Source: Bifidobacterium breve (GTDB lineage Bacteria; Actinomycetota; Actinomycetes; Nanopelagicales; Nanopelagicaceae). From it: a stretch of DNA of 64,000 nt. The DNA lies in NCBI GenBank assembly GCA_945898065.1, contig CAMDHH010000002.1, forward strand, positions 1 through 64,000, written 5' to 3'. A program made the position numbers and the translations under genes. Position 1 is the stretch's first letter, and the number at the start of each line of letters is the position of its first letter. The notes under the pieces were generated by a model. It searched no databases. It was not told where the DNA came from and saw nothing but the letters and a program-made list of their open reading frames with translations. Positions 40,462 to 50,275 of the stretch are shown here, piece after piece.

Positions 40462-41674
40462 TTTCAAAGATGCCCTAGAGCGCTTTGCTCGTGGCGAAAT
40501 GGTTATTGTTATCGATGATCTAGATCGTGAAAACGAGGGCGACATCATCATGTTGGCAGAATATGCAACTGCAGAAAAGACTGCCTTCATGGTTCGCCAC
40601 ACCACTGGAATTTTGTGCGTTGCTATCACTGCACAGCGTGCTCATGAATTGCACTTGCCTTATATGGTGGAAAATAATCAAGATAAACGAAAGACAGCTT
40701 TTACAGTCTCCATAGATTTCATCGAAGGTCTAACTACTGGCGTAAGTGCAACGGAGCGAAGCGCAACAATCAAAGCCATGGCTAATCCAAAATCGCAACC
40801 AACAGATTTCATTCGTCCTGGCCATATCTATCCACTGATTGCACACCCTGATGGATTGCGTACACGAAGCGGTCACACCGAAGCAGGCGTTGCACTTGCC
40901 GAGTTAGCAGGAAAATATCCAGCAGCGCTGCTCTCTGAAATTGTTGCCGAAGATGGCTCAATGGCTAAGGGAGATGTTCTCAAAGAGTTTGCACACAAAT
41001 TCAACATTCCAATTATTTCAATTGCGCAAATTAAGGAATACCAAGCAACTCTTGCGCTATCTCCAAAGATCGTAACTTTTCCTGCCCATGATTTTGAGTG
41101 GGTAGATGTTCAACTAGAAAATGGCATCTGGTCACTTGCCACATATCCATCCCTCAAACATCGCGAGCAAGTAGTGATGCGCTTTGGTCAGGGCAATAAA
41201 GTCCCATTGGTTCGCATCCACTCCGAATGTTTCACAGGAGATGTCATTGGTTCACAGCGCTGTGATTGCGGCGCGCAATTACAAAAATCTATTGCAGCTA
41301 TCGAAGAATATGGTTACGGATACGTGCTCTATCTTCGCGATCATGAAGGCCGAGGCATTGGACTCACAGAAAAGCTCAAGGCCTATGGCCTGCAAAATCA
41401 AGGCCGGGACACAGTCGATGCAAACCTTGAACTTGGCCATCAAGTTGATTCGCGTGATTGGTCTGAAGCGATTTCAATTCTGAAAAACCTCAACCTGACT
41501 TCTATCAAGTTATTGACGAGTAATCCTAAAAAGATTGAAGCCGTCACTAGCAATGGCATTACATGTGAACAAATCTCACTTGAGATTGCTCCTAATGAAT
41601 TTAGCGCAAAGTACTTAGCAACAAAGGCAGATCGCCTTGGACATATTTCAACACAAGTAACTGGAGGAAAATAA
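40451..41674 (+). CDS. ribBA: Bifunctional DHBP synthase / GTP cyclohydrolase II
   Basis: VIDDLDRENEGDIIMLAE, GHIYPLIAHPDGLRTRSGHTEAGV, VRIHSECFTGDVIGSQRCDCGAQL, LRDHEGRGIGL. Confidence 0.97.
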   Translation: MENNFKDALERFARGEMVIVIDDLDRENEGDIIMLAEYATAEKTAFMVRHTTGILCVAITAQRAHELHLPYMVENNQDKRKTAFTVSIDFIEGLTTGVSATERSATIKAMANPKSQPTDFIRPGHIYPLIAHPDGLRTRSGHTEAGVALAELAGKYPAALLSEIVAEDGSMAKGDVLKEFAHKFNIPIISIAQIKEYQATLALSPKIVTFPAHDFEWVDVQLENGIWSLATYPSLKHREQVVMRFGQGNKVPLVRIHSECFTGDVIGSQRCDCGAQLQKSIAAIEEYGYGYVLYLRDHEGRGIGLTEKLKAYGLQNQGRDTVDANLELGHQVDSRDWSEAISILKNLNLTSIKLLTSNPKKIEAVTSNGITCEQISLEIAPNEFSAKYLATKADRLGHISTQVTGGK

Positions 41675-42129
41675 TGGCTGGCCACGCACCCGATATCTCA
41701 ATCCCGCATCTACCCAATGCAAAAGTTGCCATCATCTCTTCATCCTGGCATTTAGATATTTGCAACGATCTCATCGCAGGTGCTATCCGCGCACTGGATG
41801 AGGCAAAGGTAGGAAAAATTGAGGTCATATTTGTTCCAGGTTCTTTTGAGATTCCACTTGCTTCGCAAAAGGCATTTGAAAAAGGTTTCGATGCAGTCGT
41901 TGCCCTTGGCCTAGTACTCAAAGGTGAGACTCCACATTTTGATTATGTCTGCCAAGGTGTCACACAAGGCATCATCGATGTTCAACTCAAGTTCTCAAGG
42001 CCCATTGGCTACGGAGTCTTGATGTGTAATGACCTTGATCAAGCGATCGCGCGCTCTGGACGTGCTGGAAGCAAAGAAGATAAAGGCTATGACAGCGCAA
42101 TGGCTGCCCTCAAACTAGTTGAGTTATAA
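41674..42129 (+). CDS. ribH: 6,7-dimethyl-8-ribityllumazine synthase
   Basis: FVPGSFEIPLASQKA, VVALGLVLKGETPHFDYVCQGVTQGI, GYGVLMCNDLDQA. Confidence 0.96.
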   Translation: MAGHAPDISIPHLPNAKVAIISSSWHLDICNDLIAGAIRALDEAKVGKIEVIFVPGSFEIPLASQKAFEKGFDAVVALGLVLKGETPHFDYVCQGVTQGIIDVQLKFSRPIGYGVLMCNDLDQAIARSGRAGSKEDKGYDSAMAALKLVEL

Positions 42130-42139
42130 GTTATCGCAC

Positions 42140-42547
42140 ATGCAACTTCTTCGAAGAGTTCCTCAAATCATTCTTGGGCTCGCACTTGCCTATGCAGGCA
42201 TCGGACACCTGACAACGAGTCGCCAAGAGTTTCAAGCACAAGTTCCAACTCTGTTCAAAGATTATGCAGATTTTGTAGTTCTAGCATCTGGTGTAGTCGA
42301 AATTGTCTTAGGGCTGAGCCTCATTGCATTATGGAAATACCGTGTTCAAGTTGGCGCTTTAGTTGCACTATTTTTTGTCGCAATCTTTTGGGGAAACATT
42401 TCGCAATACATCAACAAAGTCGATGCTTTCGGATTAGATAGCGATCAAGCACGCTTCATACGTTTACTCTTTCAGCCATTACTGGTTATCTGGGCACTGG
42501 GAAGCACCGGAGCCTGGCGTGCTTATAGAAGTTCTAGAAGTAAGTAA
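42140..42547 (+). CDS. DoxX-like membrane protein
   Basis: Four hydrophobic helices; IILGLALAYAGIGHLTTSRQEF. Confidence 0.7.
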   Translation: MQLLRRVPQIILGLALAYAGIGHLTTSRQEFQAQVPTLFKDYADFVVLASGVVEIVLGLSLIALWKYRVQVGALVALFFVAIFWGNISQYINKVDAFGLDSDQARFIRLLFQPLLVIWALGSTGAWRAYRSSRSK

Positions 42548-42552
42548 GACCC

Positions 42553-44214
42553 TTACTTCTTCTTATAACCAGTTGGGCACTTAGGATTTGCGCCAGTTAC
42601 TTTCTTACTGGTCTTTCCCTTCACGCAGGTAATAGAAATCGATTTCTTTGCAACCGATTTTGTTGGCCCCGCGATAACTACATCCTGGGATAACTTCACG
42701 TTGATGAGAGGAGTAGAGAAAGTAAATCCTTTGGCCGATAAATAAAGCCATCCGTTTTTCTCGTTGACAGTAGTTGTTGCAACCTTCTTCTCACCCTCTG
42801 ATGAAGTAATCGAAATCTCAGCCCTAATCGGCGCTTTACTAAATCCGTAAATGCAACGAGCGACATCGCTGCGCAAGCTCAGATCATAAGATCCCGATGC
42901 CTCAATTCCGCTAGCTTCAAAGTGTGGTGATGAAACCTTGTATGAAAGTGAACTAGTTTCCTTATCAAATACTGGTGGACCAGCTGCATATGCCAAAGCA
43001 TTTGTAGTTACTAATCCCGCTAGGTTTCCACTTTTATCAGAGCACTTGCGCGTTGATTCATCTTGTCCGTAGCCGTAGTTCAGCGTTTTGAAAGACCAGT
43101 AATAATCTGTCGTTGTTGCCTTATCTTTATAAGAAGGTACGAAGCCTGAAACGAGTGCCAAAGCTCTAGGCCCTGACAGCATTTCAGAGATCTTTGTTGA
43201 GCCAATTCCATCGCCCTGTACACCAAAGGATTCATAAGTGAGTATTAAATCGCGAATCTTCTGAGGGATCTCTGCATTTGGAACTGTGAAATCGAGCGAA
43301 GGTACTTTTACTGGCTCTGCTTCAATTGAGATTTCTGCGCCGCTCTTCCAATCCTTTGTCACAATTGTAGGAAGATAGAGGCGGCCGTGATACCAACCCT
43401 CAGGCTTTTTTCCCATTCGAAGTGTTATTCCAAATCGATACCCTGTCGGAAATTCTCGAATAGCTTGACAGACATTTAGATCAGTTGCTACGCACGTTGA
43501 TCCATCGGGTGCGTACTGCCTGCCATTGCTACCGTAGATTCCTACACCATCTCTATTATCGGTGGCTGTAGTCAATCGGAACGTTCCCGAAATTTCTTCG
43601 ACTGGCAAAATTCCTGCAGTCATGTCACTCAATTTTAATTTTATATCTGCAACTGGTGTACCCGAAGACTTTCGTTGGCTCATTATTGATTGTACAGAAA
43701 CAAAATAAGTGTCTTTGCCCGCGCTATTTATTACACCTGGCAGTTTCCACACAGCGCCCATACCTGTGCTCTGAGGCAAGTTGATAGAAGAATTTTCTTT
43801 GACTATATATCGAGGATCATTGGGAGCAGTCTTTACATACTGTCCAGCGGTTCTATTTCCGCTGGCATCGACTGCCCAGATTTCGGCAATACACGCAATG
43901 TTTGTTGTATCTGAACAAATATCCCAATTGGTATAGCCAAACATTTCGGGAGCATCCGTGCAAATTTTGTCAGCGAGATCTTGGCATATCAGCCAACTCT
44001 CTTTAACATTGATATCGCCTTGAGCATAGAGAACCGATGGCATTGTCCCAAGTTCATTATTTTCTTTGAATGCCAATCCAAGACTTGCAACATCTGGTGA
44101 GATCTTCATGCCAGCCTGTGCAACATTGGCCTGCATAGTCGATGCCAAGAGAAGGGCTGCAAGCATCGTTACCCCGAATTTACGGACTGACTTCATCTGC
44201 CCCACCTTTGCCAT
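42553..44214 (-). CDS. Secreted protein with C-terminal 'ITCVKGKTSKKVTGANPKCPTGYKKK' tail
   Basis: Signal peptide region TMLAALLLASTMQANVAQA; C-terminal tail; full-length similarity to 53914..55524 product (e.g. DLSLRSDVARCIYGFSKAPIRAEISI). Confidence 0.82.
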   Translation of the reverse strand: MAKVGQMKSVRKFGVTMLAALLLASTMQANVAQAGMKISPDVASLGLAFKENNELGTMPSVLYAQGDINVKESWLICQDLADKICTDAPEMFGYTNWDICSDTTNIACIAEIWAVDASGNRTAGQYVKTAPNDPRYIVKENSSINLPQSTGMGAVWKLPGVINSAGKDTYFVSVQSIMSQRKSSGTPVADIKLKLSDMTAGILPVEEISGTFRLTTATDNRDGVGIYGSNGRQYAPDGSTCVATDLNVCQAIREFPTGYRFGITLRMGKKPEGWYHGRLYLPTIVTKDWKSGAEISIEAEPVKVPSLDFTVPNAEIPQKIRDLILTYESFGVQGDGIGSTKISEMLSGPRALALVSGFVPSYKDKATTTDYYWSFKTLNYGYGQDESTRKCSDKSGNLAGLVTTNALAYAAGPPVFDKETSSLSYKVSSPHFEASGIEASGSYDLSLRSDVARCIYGFSKAPIRAEISITSSEGEKKVATTTVNEKNGWLYLSAKGFTFSTPLINVKLSQDVVIAGPTKSVAKKSISITCVKGKTSKKVTGANPKCPTGYKKK

Positions 44215-44348
44215 CTCTATGCCGAGAAGCCTAATAAGACTCTTATCTACTCCGTCAAGTGAGTCGGCTATTTATGCAGGCAATGTGGAGTTCCCTCATA
44301 GCTTGAGCCTTCACGGCTACCCCAGGTAGAAGTTCTAGGGCAATCCCA

Positions 44349-44401
44349 TTGACAGCCAATCTACATGAGAGTTTAATAATGGTGACTGGAATCATTTCCA
44401 G
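44349..44401 (+). promoter_or_regulatory. Candidate promoter/operator of the sugar ABC operon
   Basis: TTGACA, then TAATAAT, then perfect inverted repeat CTGGAA-TCAT-TTCCAG (44386..44401) just upstream of the permease gene. Confidence 0.5.
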
Positions 44402-44428
44402 AAACCTTCCATGAAGGGTGAGCACTTG

Positions 44429-45415
44429 ATGCCTATGCGCGGTGCTTCCAAATCACGTCGTTTCAAATTTCCTGAAGAGACGAGCGTTATTTTTGCGCTG
44501 CTTCTTCTTGTTGCAATTGTTGGCTCCTTGCGTCCAATATTTCTCAAGCCCGAAAATCTTCTCAACTTGGCTGCGAGCTACTCAATATCTGCACTCCTTG
44601 CAGGCTGCATCGTTTATTTACTGTCAATGGGAGAAATTGATCTCTCCTTTGGTTGGATTCTCAATCTCTCTGCTGTAATCGCTGGAGTTTTAATGATTGC
44701 AGGAGTTCCAGTGTGGATTGCAATCATCATCGGAATCATCGCCGGTGGAGTAATGGGTGCAATCAACGGTGTTCTCACAGTTGTCATGCGACTTCCGCTC
44801 ATCATTGTCACTTTAGGTACGGCATCGGTGTATCAGGGAGTATCACTTATTACTAATAAGTCTGGTTCAGTTGTTCCAACGGATGAAAAAATTACTACGA
44901 ATATCTTCTTTAGAGCACTCGGTGGTGATATCGAGACTCCCATCCCAATAATTCTTATTTTTGTTGTACTTGCATTTGTAGTTCTGCATTTAGTACTTCA
45001 TAAGACTCGTTTTGGTTATCGAATTCTTGCAATAGGAAGTAATCCAGAAGCGGCTCGATTAGCAGGTATCCCAATAAAGCAGACAAAGATTCTTGTCTGT
45101 GCTCTCATGGGATTTGTCTCAGGAATTGGCGGAGTTCTCTTCCTTGGTTTTCGCGGCGCTGTTGATCCAACAACTGGAGCCAACTTATTACTTCCCGTTG
45201 TTGCTGCTGCAATTATCGGTGGAACAGCGCTATCAGGTGGAGCAGGAACAGTGTGGGGCTCGCTCTACGGAGCACTCATCGTTGGCGTAATTGGAGTAGG
45301 CGTTGTATTTCTGGGTATCGATGCAGTGTGGAGCACCCTTGTCACTGGACTTGTTATTTTATTTGCAATTGGTGTTGATCAAATTGTTCGAGTTAGAAAA
45401 AATCGAGCAGGTTAG
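44429..45415 (+). CDS. Sugar ABC transporter permease (RbsC/XylH type)
   Basis: GCIVYLLSMGEIDLSFGWILNLSAV, IVTLGTASVYQGVSL, AIGSNPEAARLAGIPI, AAIIGGTALSGGAGTVWGSLYGALIVG; ATG 44429 has AAGGG upstream. Confidence 0.92.
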   Translation: MPMRGASKSRRFKFPEETSVIFALLLLVAIVGSLRPIFLKPENLLNLAASYSISALLAGCIVYLLSMGEIDLSFGWILNLSAVIAGVLMIAGVPVWIAIIIGIIAGGVMGAINGVLTVVMRLPLIIVTLGTASVYQGVSLITNKSGSVVPTDEKITTNIFFRALGGDIETPIPIILIFVVLAFVVLHLVLHKTRFGYRILAIGSNPEAARLAGIPIKQTKILVCALMGFVSGIGGVLFLGFRGAVDPTTGANLLLPVVAAAIIGGTALSGGAGTVWGSLYGALIVGVIGVGVVFLGIDAVWSTLVTGLVILFAIGVDQIVRVRKNRAG

Positions 45416-45474
45416 AAAAATAGAATTCAACCTTGTTCATTAGGGACATTGCTTGAATAACAAAGGGGAGAAAG

Positions 45475-46572
45475 ATGGAAAGTAAGAGCCGGAAAGCACG
45501 TTGGAGTGCGATAGCACTTACGACAGGAATGGTACTGACAGCCAATGGAGTTGCAACTCCTGCGCAAGCAGCAGAGAAGAAACTCACGATTGGTTTCGTC
45601 GTACACGCAGTTGGTAACCCATTTATAAATCAAATTATCGAAGGCGCCAAAGCGGCTGCCAAAGATCTCAAAATAACACTCAAGGTAACTGGCCCAGCAG
45701 GTGCTGAAGGCGATGCTCAACTCACCGCTGTACAGAATCTAGCTGCAGTTGGTGTTGACGGAATTGCTACTTCGGTTCCTTCAGCATCCATGATGAAAGG
45801 CCTCAATGCTGTTATCAAAGCTGGAACACCTATCGTTCAATTCAACGGATTCGTTGATGGCGTAAATGCGCCATACGTTGGCGAGAAGTCAGTTGAGTCC
45901 GGACGTCTTCTAGGAAAGATGGTTTTGGAAAAGATTGGCGGAGCCAGTGCTAAGGGCAGTGTCATCATGGGAAACTGTTTCCCAGGATTCCCAGTTCTTG
46001 AAAACCGTTCCAAGGGTGTTCAAGAAAGCCTCGCCAAGGCACCTGGTATTAAGATCATTGGACCATCAGATGTAAAGGTTGATGCTGCAGCAAACTTCGC
46101 TGCATGGCAGGGACTTCTTGCAGCTAATCCAGATGCACTTGCAATGGTTGGTCTTTGTGCTCCAGATGTTGAGAGCATCGGAAAAGTCAATGCAGCAGTA
46201 GCTGGATCTAAGACAATCGGTGCAGGTTATGACCTCACAGCAGGAAACCTTGAAGCTCTAAAAAATGGAACTGCACATATCAGCCTAGGACAGACACCAT
46301 TTATTCAGGGATACCTTCCTGTTTACATGTTGGTTGACAGCATCCGTAACAAGATCAAAATCAATAAGTCAGGCTTTATCGATGCCGGAACTGAAATTGT
46401 TACTGCAACTTCCGTTACCGAACCATTTGGTTCAGCCCCACTTACATTCGCAAAATTGCAGAAGATGTCAACATCACCTTCAGCAACTCGCACCTACTAC
46501 GACAAAATCGTAAAGGGGTATATCAAGAATTGGCAGAAGAATTTGAAGCCAATTGCTGCTGAATCTGCTTAA
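45475..46572 (+). CDS. Sugar ABC transporter periplasmic-type substrate-binding protein
   Basis: Signal peptide; KLTIGFVVHAVGNPFINQIIEGAKAAAKDL, DGIATSVPSASMMKGLNAVIKAGTPIVQFN. Confidence 0.92.
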   Translation: MESKSRKARWSAIALTTGMVLTANGVATPAQAAEKKLTIGFVVHAVGNPFINQIIEGAKAAAKDLKITLKVTGPAGAEGDAQLTAVQNLAAVGVDGIATSVPSASMMKGLNAVIKAGTPIVQFNGFVDGVNAPYVGEKSVESGRLLGKMVLEKIGGASAKGSVIMGNCFPGFPVLENRSKGVQESLAKAPGIKIIGPSDVKVDAAANFAAWQGLLAANPDALAMVGLCAPDVESIGKVNAAVAGSKTIGAGYDLTAGNLEALKNGTAHISLGQTPFIQGYLPVYMLVDSIRNKIKINKSGFIDAGTEIVTATSVTEPFGSAPLTFAKLQKMSTSPSATRTYYDKIVKGYIKNWQKNLKPIAAESA

Positions 46573-46616
46573 TAAAAGTAGATAACTAAGTCATAAATAC
46601 GAACGGAGGTCGCGCG

Positions 46617-48122
46617 ATGAATTCCCATTCAATTGATAACGTGATCTCCGTTCGTGGCTTGGCTAAGCGTTACGGCGGAGTCAAAGCCTTGAATGGCTTA
46701 GATTTGGATTTAGAGGCAAATAAAGTCCATGCCATTGTCGGTGAAAATGGCGCAGGTAAGTCAACTTTTATGAAAATTCTCTCGGGTGGAGTTACCCCAG
46801 ATGAGGGCAGCATTGAGGTCATGGGGCAGAAGTTCTCATCCTTTAGCGTGCAGTCGGCAGCAAAATTGGGAATCGGAATCATGTATCAAGAATTGCGGTT
46901 GTTTCAACATCGCGATGTACTGACTAATCTATTTCCAAACCGTGAAATGACAGTCGGGCCTTTTATAGCTAAAAAGAAAATGGCAGAAATAGCGATACCC
47001 GTTTTGAAGTCGATTGGACTTGAGGTTGATTTGTATCAAAAGGTTGGCGAACTCACCCTCTCTGATCAGCAACTCATTGAACTTGCCCGAGTTCTTATTG
47101 AAAAACCTAAACTTCTTATTTTAGATGAGCCAACATCAGCGCTCAATGCGCGCGAAAGTAAGCGCCTACTTGATTTGGTGAAGTTATTACCAGCCCAGGG
47201 CACAACCGTTCTCTACGTTTCCCACAGATTAGATGAAGTCTTTGACGTTGCTCAGCAGATAACTATTTTGCGCAATGGCTCATTAGTTCTTTCTAAGCCA
47301 GCGAAAGATCTAGATATTCCCACCGTTATCGCAGGAATTGTCGGTGAAAAATCATCAGTATCAATTGGGAAGAAGGCAGGAAGTGCCGATCTTTATTCAA
47401 AGAAAGAGAAGGTCCTAGAAGTTCACAACTTGAGTAATGGCCGTCAAATTCTTGACATATCCCTCAATGTTTCTGCCGGTGAAATTGTTGGAGTTGCAGG
47501 CCTCATTGGATCTGGAGCCGATGAACTTTTGGAGACTCTCTTTGGTGCACGTTCAAAAGTTTCAGGAACGGTGAAGGTACAAGGTATTGAAAAAGAAAAT
47601 TTGAGTCCTCAAAATTCAGTACGAGATGGCGTTGCACTTATTCCCGCAGATCGCAAAAGAGTTGGATTGATGATGGAGAGAAGTGTTTCTGATAATTTAT
47701 CTCACGTATCGGTCGGTGGATACAAGCAGGGGAGCACACTTCTTTCAAAATCTGCACTCATGGCTACTGCAACAAAGTTAGTTGAGAAATTCACTATAAA
47801 GGCTGAAAATGTCAATGTTCGAGTCGGCAATCTCTCAGGCGGTAACCAACAAAAAGTTGTTATTGGAAAATGGCTAGAAATTGCCCCAGGCCTTGTATTA
47901 CTCGATGACCCCACGCGTGGGGTTGATATCGGCGCCAAAGTCGAACTCTTCCGTCTCGTTCGAGAAATTGCGGCGGAGGGAAAAGGTATTTTGTTTAGAT
48001 CTACAGAAATTTCTGAACTAACAGCCTTGTGCGACCGTATTGTCATAGTCAAAGATGGGGCTAGTACACGAGAAGTCAGCGGTGTCGATGATGCCGAACT
48101 CATAAGATTAATAAATGAATAA
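46617..48122 (+). CDS. Sugar ABC transporter ATP-binding protein (two nucleotide-binding domains)
   Basis: GENGAGKSTFMKILSG, LILDEPTSALNARES, second NBD LSGGNQQKVVIGKWLEIAPGLVLLDDPTRGVDIGAK. Confidence 0.95.
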   Translation: MNSHSIDNVISVRGLAKRYGGVKALNGLDLDLEANKVHAIVGENGAGKSTFMKILSGGVTPDEGSIEVMGQKFSSFSVQSAAKLGIGIMYQELRLFQHRDVLTNLFPNREMTVGPFIAKKKMAEIAIPVLKSIGLEVDLYQKVGELTLSDQQLIELARVLIEKPKLLILDEPTSALNARESKRLLDLVKLLPAQGTTVLYVSHRLDEVFDVAQQITILRNGSLVLSKPAKDLDIPTVIAGIVGEKSSVSIGKKAGSADLYSKKEKVLEVHNLSNGRQILDISLNVSAGEIVGVAGLIGSGADELLETLFGARSKVSGTVKVQGIEKENLSPQNSVRDGVALIPADRKRVGLMMERSVSDNLSHVSVGGYKQGSTLLSKSALMATATKLVEKFTIKAENVNVRVGNLSGGNQQKVVIGKWLEIAPGLVLLDDPTRGVDIGAKVELFRLVREIAAEGKGILFRSTEISELTALCDRIVIVKDGASTREVSGVDDAELIRLINE

Positions 48123-48167
48123 CTCAACCTCCACAATCCAAACCAAGTGCACTAGAAAGAGGAAGTA

Positions 48168-48491
48168 ATGATCAGAAGAGCCTTTATTATGAAATTAAAG
48201 CCAGGAGGTTTGGCAACATATAAGAAGCACCATGATGAAATTTGGGGAGAGTTAGTAGCCGAGATTGAAAAGTCAGGTATCGCTGAAATAACTATCTTTG
48301 AAAACGATCCAGTACTCGTTCTTTATTCAGTTATTTCTAATGTTGAAGCCTGGGACCGTTTGTGGCACTCAGAAGTCCACGATCGCTGGGGAGTTTTGAT
48401 GAATCCATTGATGGAGTTCAATGCAGAGGGCATCGTAAATTCGACGGAACTTCGTGAAGTTTTCCATCTTCAAACGAGCGCAGGTAAATAG
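48168..48491 (+). CDS. L-rhamnose mutarotase family protein
   Basis: RRAFIMKLKPGGLATYKKHHDEIWGELVAEIEKSGI, EAWDRLWHSEVHDRW. Confidence 0.88.
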   Translation: MIRRAFIMKLKPGGLATYKKHHDEIWGELVAEIEKSGIAEITIFENDPVLVLYSVISNVEAWDRLWHSEVHDRWGVLMNPLMEFNAEGIVNSTELREVFHLQTSAGK

Positions 48492-48496
48492 GAACG

Positions 48497-49303
48497 ATGT
48501 CTGAAAAAAAACTTGCTCTAGTAACTGGGGCTAGCCGCGGCATTGGACGACAGATTGCACTAGGTCTAGCCGATGATGGCCATAAAGTTATTGCAGTCTC
48601 TCGCTCTGCCATGGAAACGAGTGATCTCTCTGCTTCTCAAAAATCTCTGATTATTAGTATAAGAGGCGATGTGAGTGATGCTTCATTCATTGAAAGATTA
48701 GAGAAGCAAGTATCAAAAGAACATGGCGTTGTTCAAATTCTTGTCAATGCTGCAGGAGTCTTTGGTCCCATCGATTTAGTTCATAACAGTGATCCTGCCC
48801 AGTGGACTCAAACAATAGTTATCGATGCCATCGCTCCGTATTACACAGCGCACTATTTCTTGCCCGCAATGCTCAAAAGCAAGTGGGGCCGAATCATTAA
48901 TCTCAGCTCTGCAGCAGCGCTACATCCACCAGGGCCACTGAATAGCGCCTATGGCACATCAAAGGTTGCACTCAACCAACTCACTCGCCATATTGCTGCC
49001 GAAATTGCAGGCTCTGGCGTAACTGCAAATGTTATTCATCCAGGCGATGTTCAAAGTGATATGTGGGCTGATATCAAAATCAAAGCAGAAGCACTGGGTG
49101 AAGTCGGCAAAGATTACAAAGCGTGGGTGGATTGGGTAGAAAAAACTGGTGGAGATGATCCAAAGAAAGCAATGGATCTTGTTCTCAAGTTAGTTAGTAC
49201 CGAAAGTGATTCGGTCAATGGAAGATTCTGTTGGATTGATCAGCCACTTCAAGCACCGATTCCAAGTTGGGAAGATCCAATAGATGCTAGACCTTGGGGT
49301 TAG
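48497..49303 (+). CDS. SDR family oxidoreductase
   Basis: ALVTGASRGIGRQIALGLAD, VNAAGVFGPIDL, NLSSAAALHPPGPLNSAYGTSKVALNQL. Confidence 0.92.
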   Translation: MSEKKLALVTGASRGIGRQIALGLADDGHKVIAVSRSAMETSDLSASQKSLIISIRGDVSDASFIERLEKQVSKEHGVVQILVNAAGVFGPIDLVHNSDPAQWTQTIVIDAIAPYYTAHYFLPAMLKSKWGRIINLSSAAALHPPGPLNSAYGTSKVALNQLTRHIAAEIAGSGVTANVIHPGDVQSDMWADIKIKAEALGEVGKDYKAWVDWVEKTGGDDPKKAMDLVLKLVSTESDSVNGRFCWIDQPLQAPIPSWEDPIDARPWG

Positions 49304-49366
49304 CAGTATTTGACTAGCTAAAGCACGGAGATTGATCTCAAAACCCTTCACCGCTCTATGCACACC

Positions 49367-49390
49367 TCGTACAAGATGTCGTACAAGGTG
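49367..49390 (+). repeat. Tandem 12-bp repeat TCGTACAAGATG/TCGTACAAGGTG upstream of yefM/yoeB (candidate operator)
   Basis: Two adjacent copies, 11/12 identical, about 30 bp upstream of the antitoxin ATG. Confidence 0.7.
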
Positions 49391-49420
49391 CTAGTCTTGC
49401 CAAAGACTAAAGGAGTCCAC

Positions 49421-49765
49421 ATGATCATCTCTGCATCCAAGGCACGCGAGAAGTTATTCCCACTCATCGAGCAGGTCAACGCCGATCAAGCCAGCATCAC
49501 CATCACTTCCAATAACGGCAACGCTGTATTGGTTTCCGAGAGTGAATGGGAATCGATGATTGAGACTGCCTTCCTGTTGCGCACCGCATCGAATCGAAAG
49601 TATCTCGATAAAGCCCTAGCCGAGATTGAATCTGGCAAAGGCGTGAAAGTCACATATAAGAAAGGTCAGACTCTTGACCAAATCTTGAAGTTAGCAAATG
49701 TCAAAAAGACACCTGAAAAGAAATCCCCAAAGAAAAGCGTTGCCACAAAAGCTCGAAGCAAATAA
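49421..49765 (+). CDS. yefM: Phd/YefM family antitoxin with Lys-rich C-terminal extension
   Basis: MIISASKAREKLFPLIEQVNADQASITITSNNGNAVLVSESEWESMIETAFLLR; tail KKTPEKKSPKKSVATKARSK. Confidence 0.92.
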   Translation: MIISASKAREKLFPLIEQVNADQASITITSNNGNAVLVSESEWESMIETAFLLRTASNRKYLDKALAEIESGKGVKVTYKKGQTLDQILKLANVKKTPEKKSPKKSVATKARSK

Positions 49766-49780
49766 GCACAGGATTCATTC

Positions 49781-50062
49781 ATGCCTGCAGCTCCTGCACT
49801 AACGTCCATATTTTTCACGAATCAAGCAATTGCCGATCTCGAGTATTGGGCCAAGCACAATCCCGACAGGTTAGTAAAAATTCAGCAACTCATTGATCAT
49901 GTCATGAAGAATCCTCGAAAAGGTATTGGATTACCTAAACCTTTGAAATACAGTCTTGAGGGATTGTGGTCACGAAGAATTACGCTAGAGCATCGCCTTG
50001 TTTATTCCTTTGATAAAACCACTCTCAACATAATTCAAGCCCGCCATCATTACGAAGATTGA
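49781..50062 (+). CDS. yoeB: Txe/YoeB family toxin
   Basis: FFTNQAIADLEYWAKHNPDRLVKIQQLIDHVMKNPRKGIGLPKPLKYSLEGLWSRRITLEHRLVYSF...IIQARHHYED. Confidence 0.95.
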   Translation: MPAAPALTSIFFTNQAIADLEYWAKHNPDRLVKIQQLIDHVMKNPRKGIGLPKPLKYSLEGLWSRRITLEHRLVYSFDKTTLNIIQARHHYED

Positions 50063-50079
50063 ACTTTTCTAGGAATACA

Positions 50080-50112
50080 GAAAGCCCCGCAGATTTCTCT
50101 AGCGGGGCTTTC
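50080..50112 (+). terminator. Intrinsic terminator after yoeB
   Basis: GAAAGCCCCGC-AGATTTCTCTA-GCGGGGCTTTC perfect 11-bp stem. Confidence 0.85.
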
Positions 50113-50275
50113 AACTGTAACTCTTGCAGATCTGCAATTCCATTGACTATGGAGCTGCAGATTAGCACGAGCACCCTCTTGACTGAAGTTTTGTAATCAT
50201 AACACCGAAGTTATCAACAACATCTGAAAAACTAAATATTCATCTAGTCCTGTACATCTAAGTTTCAACTTGCGT

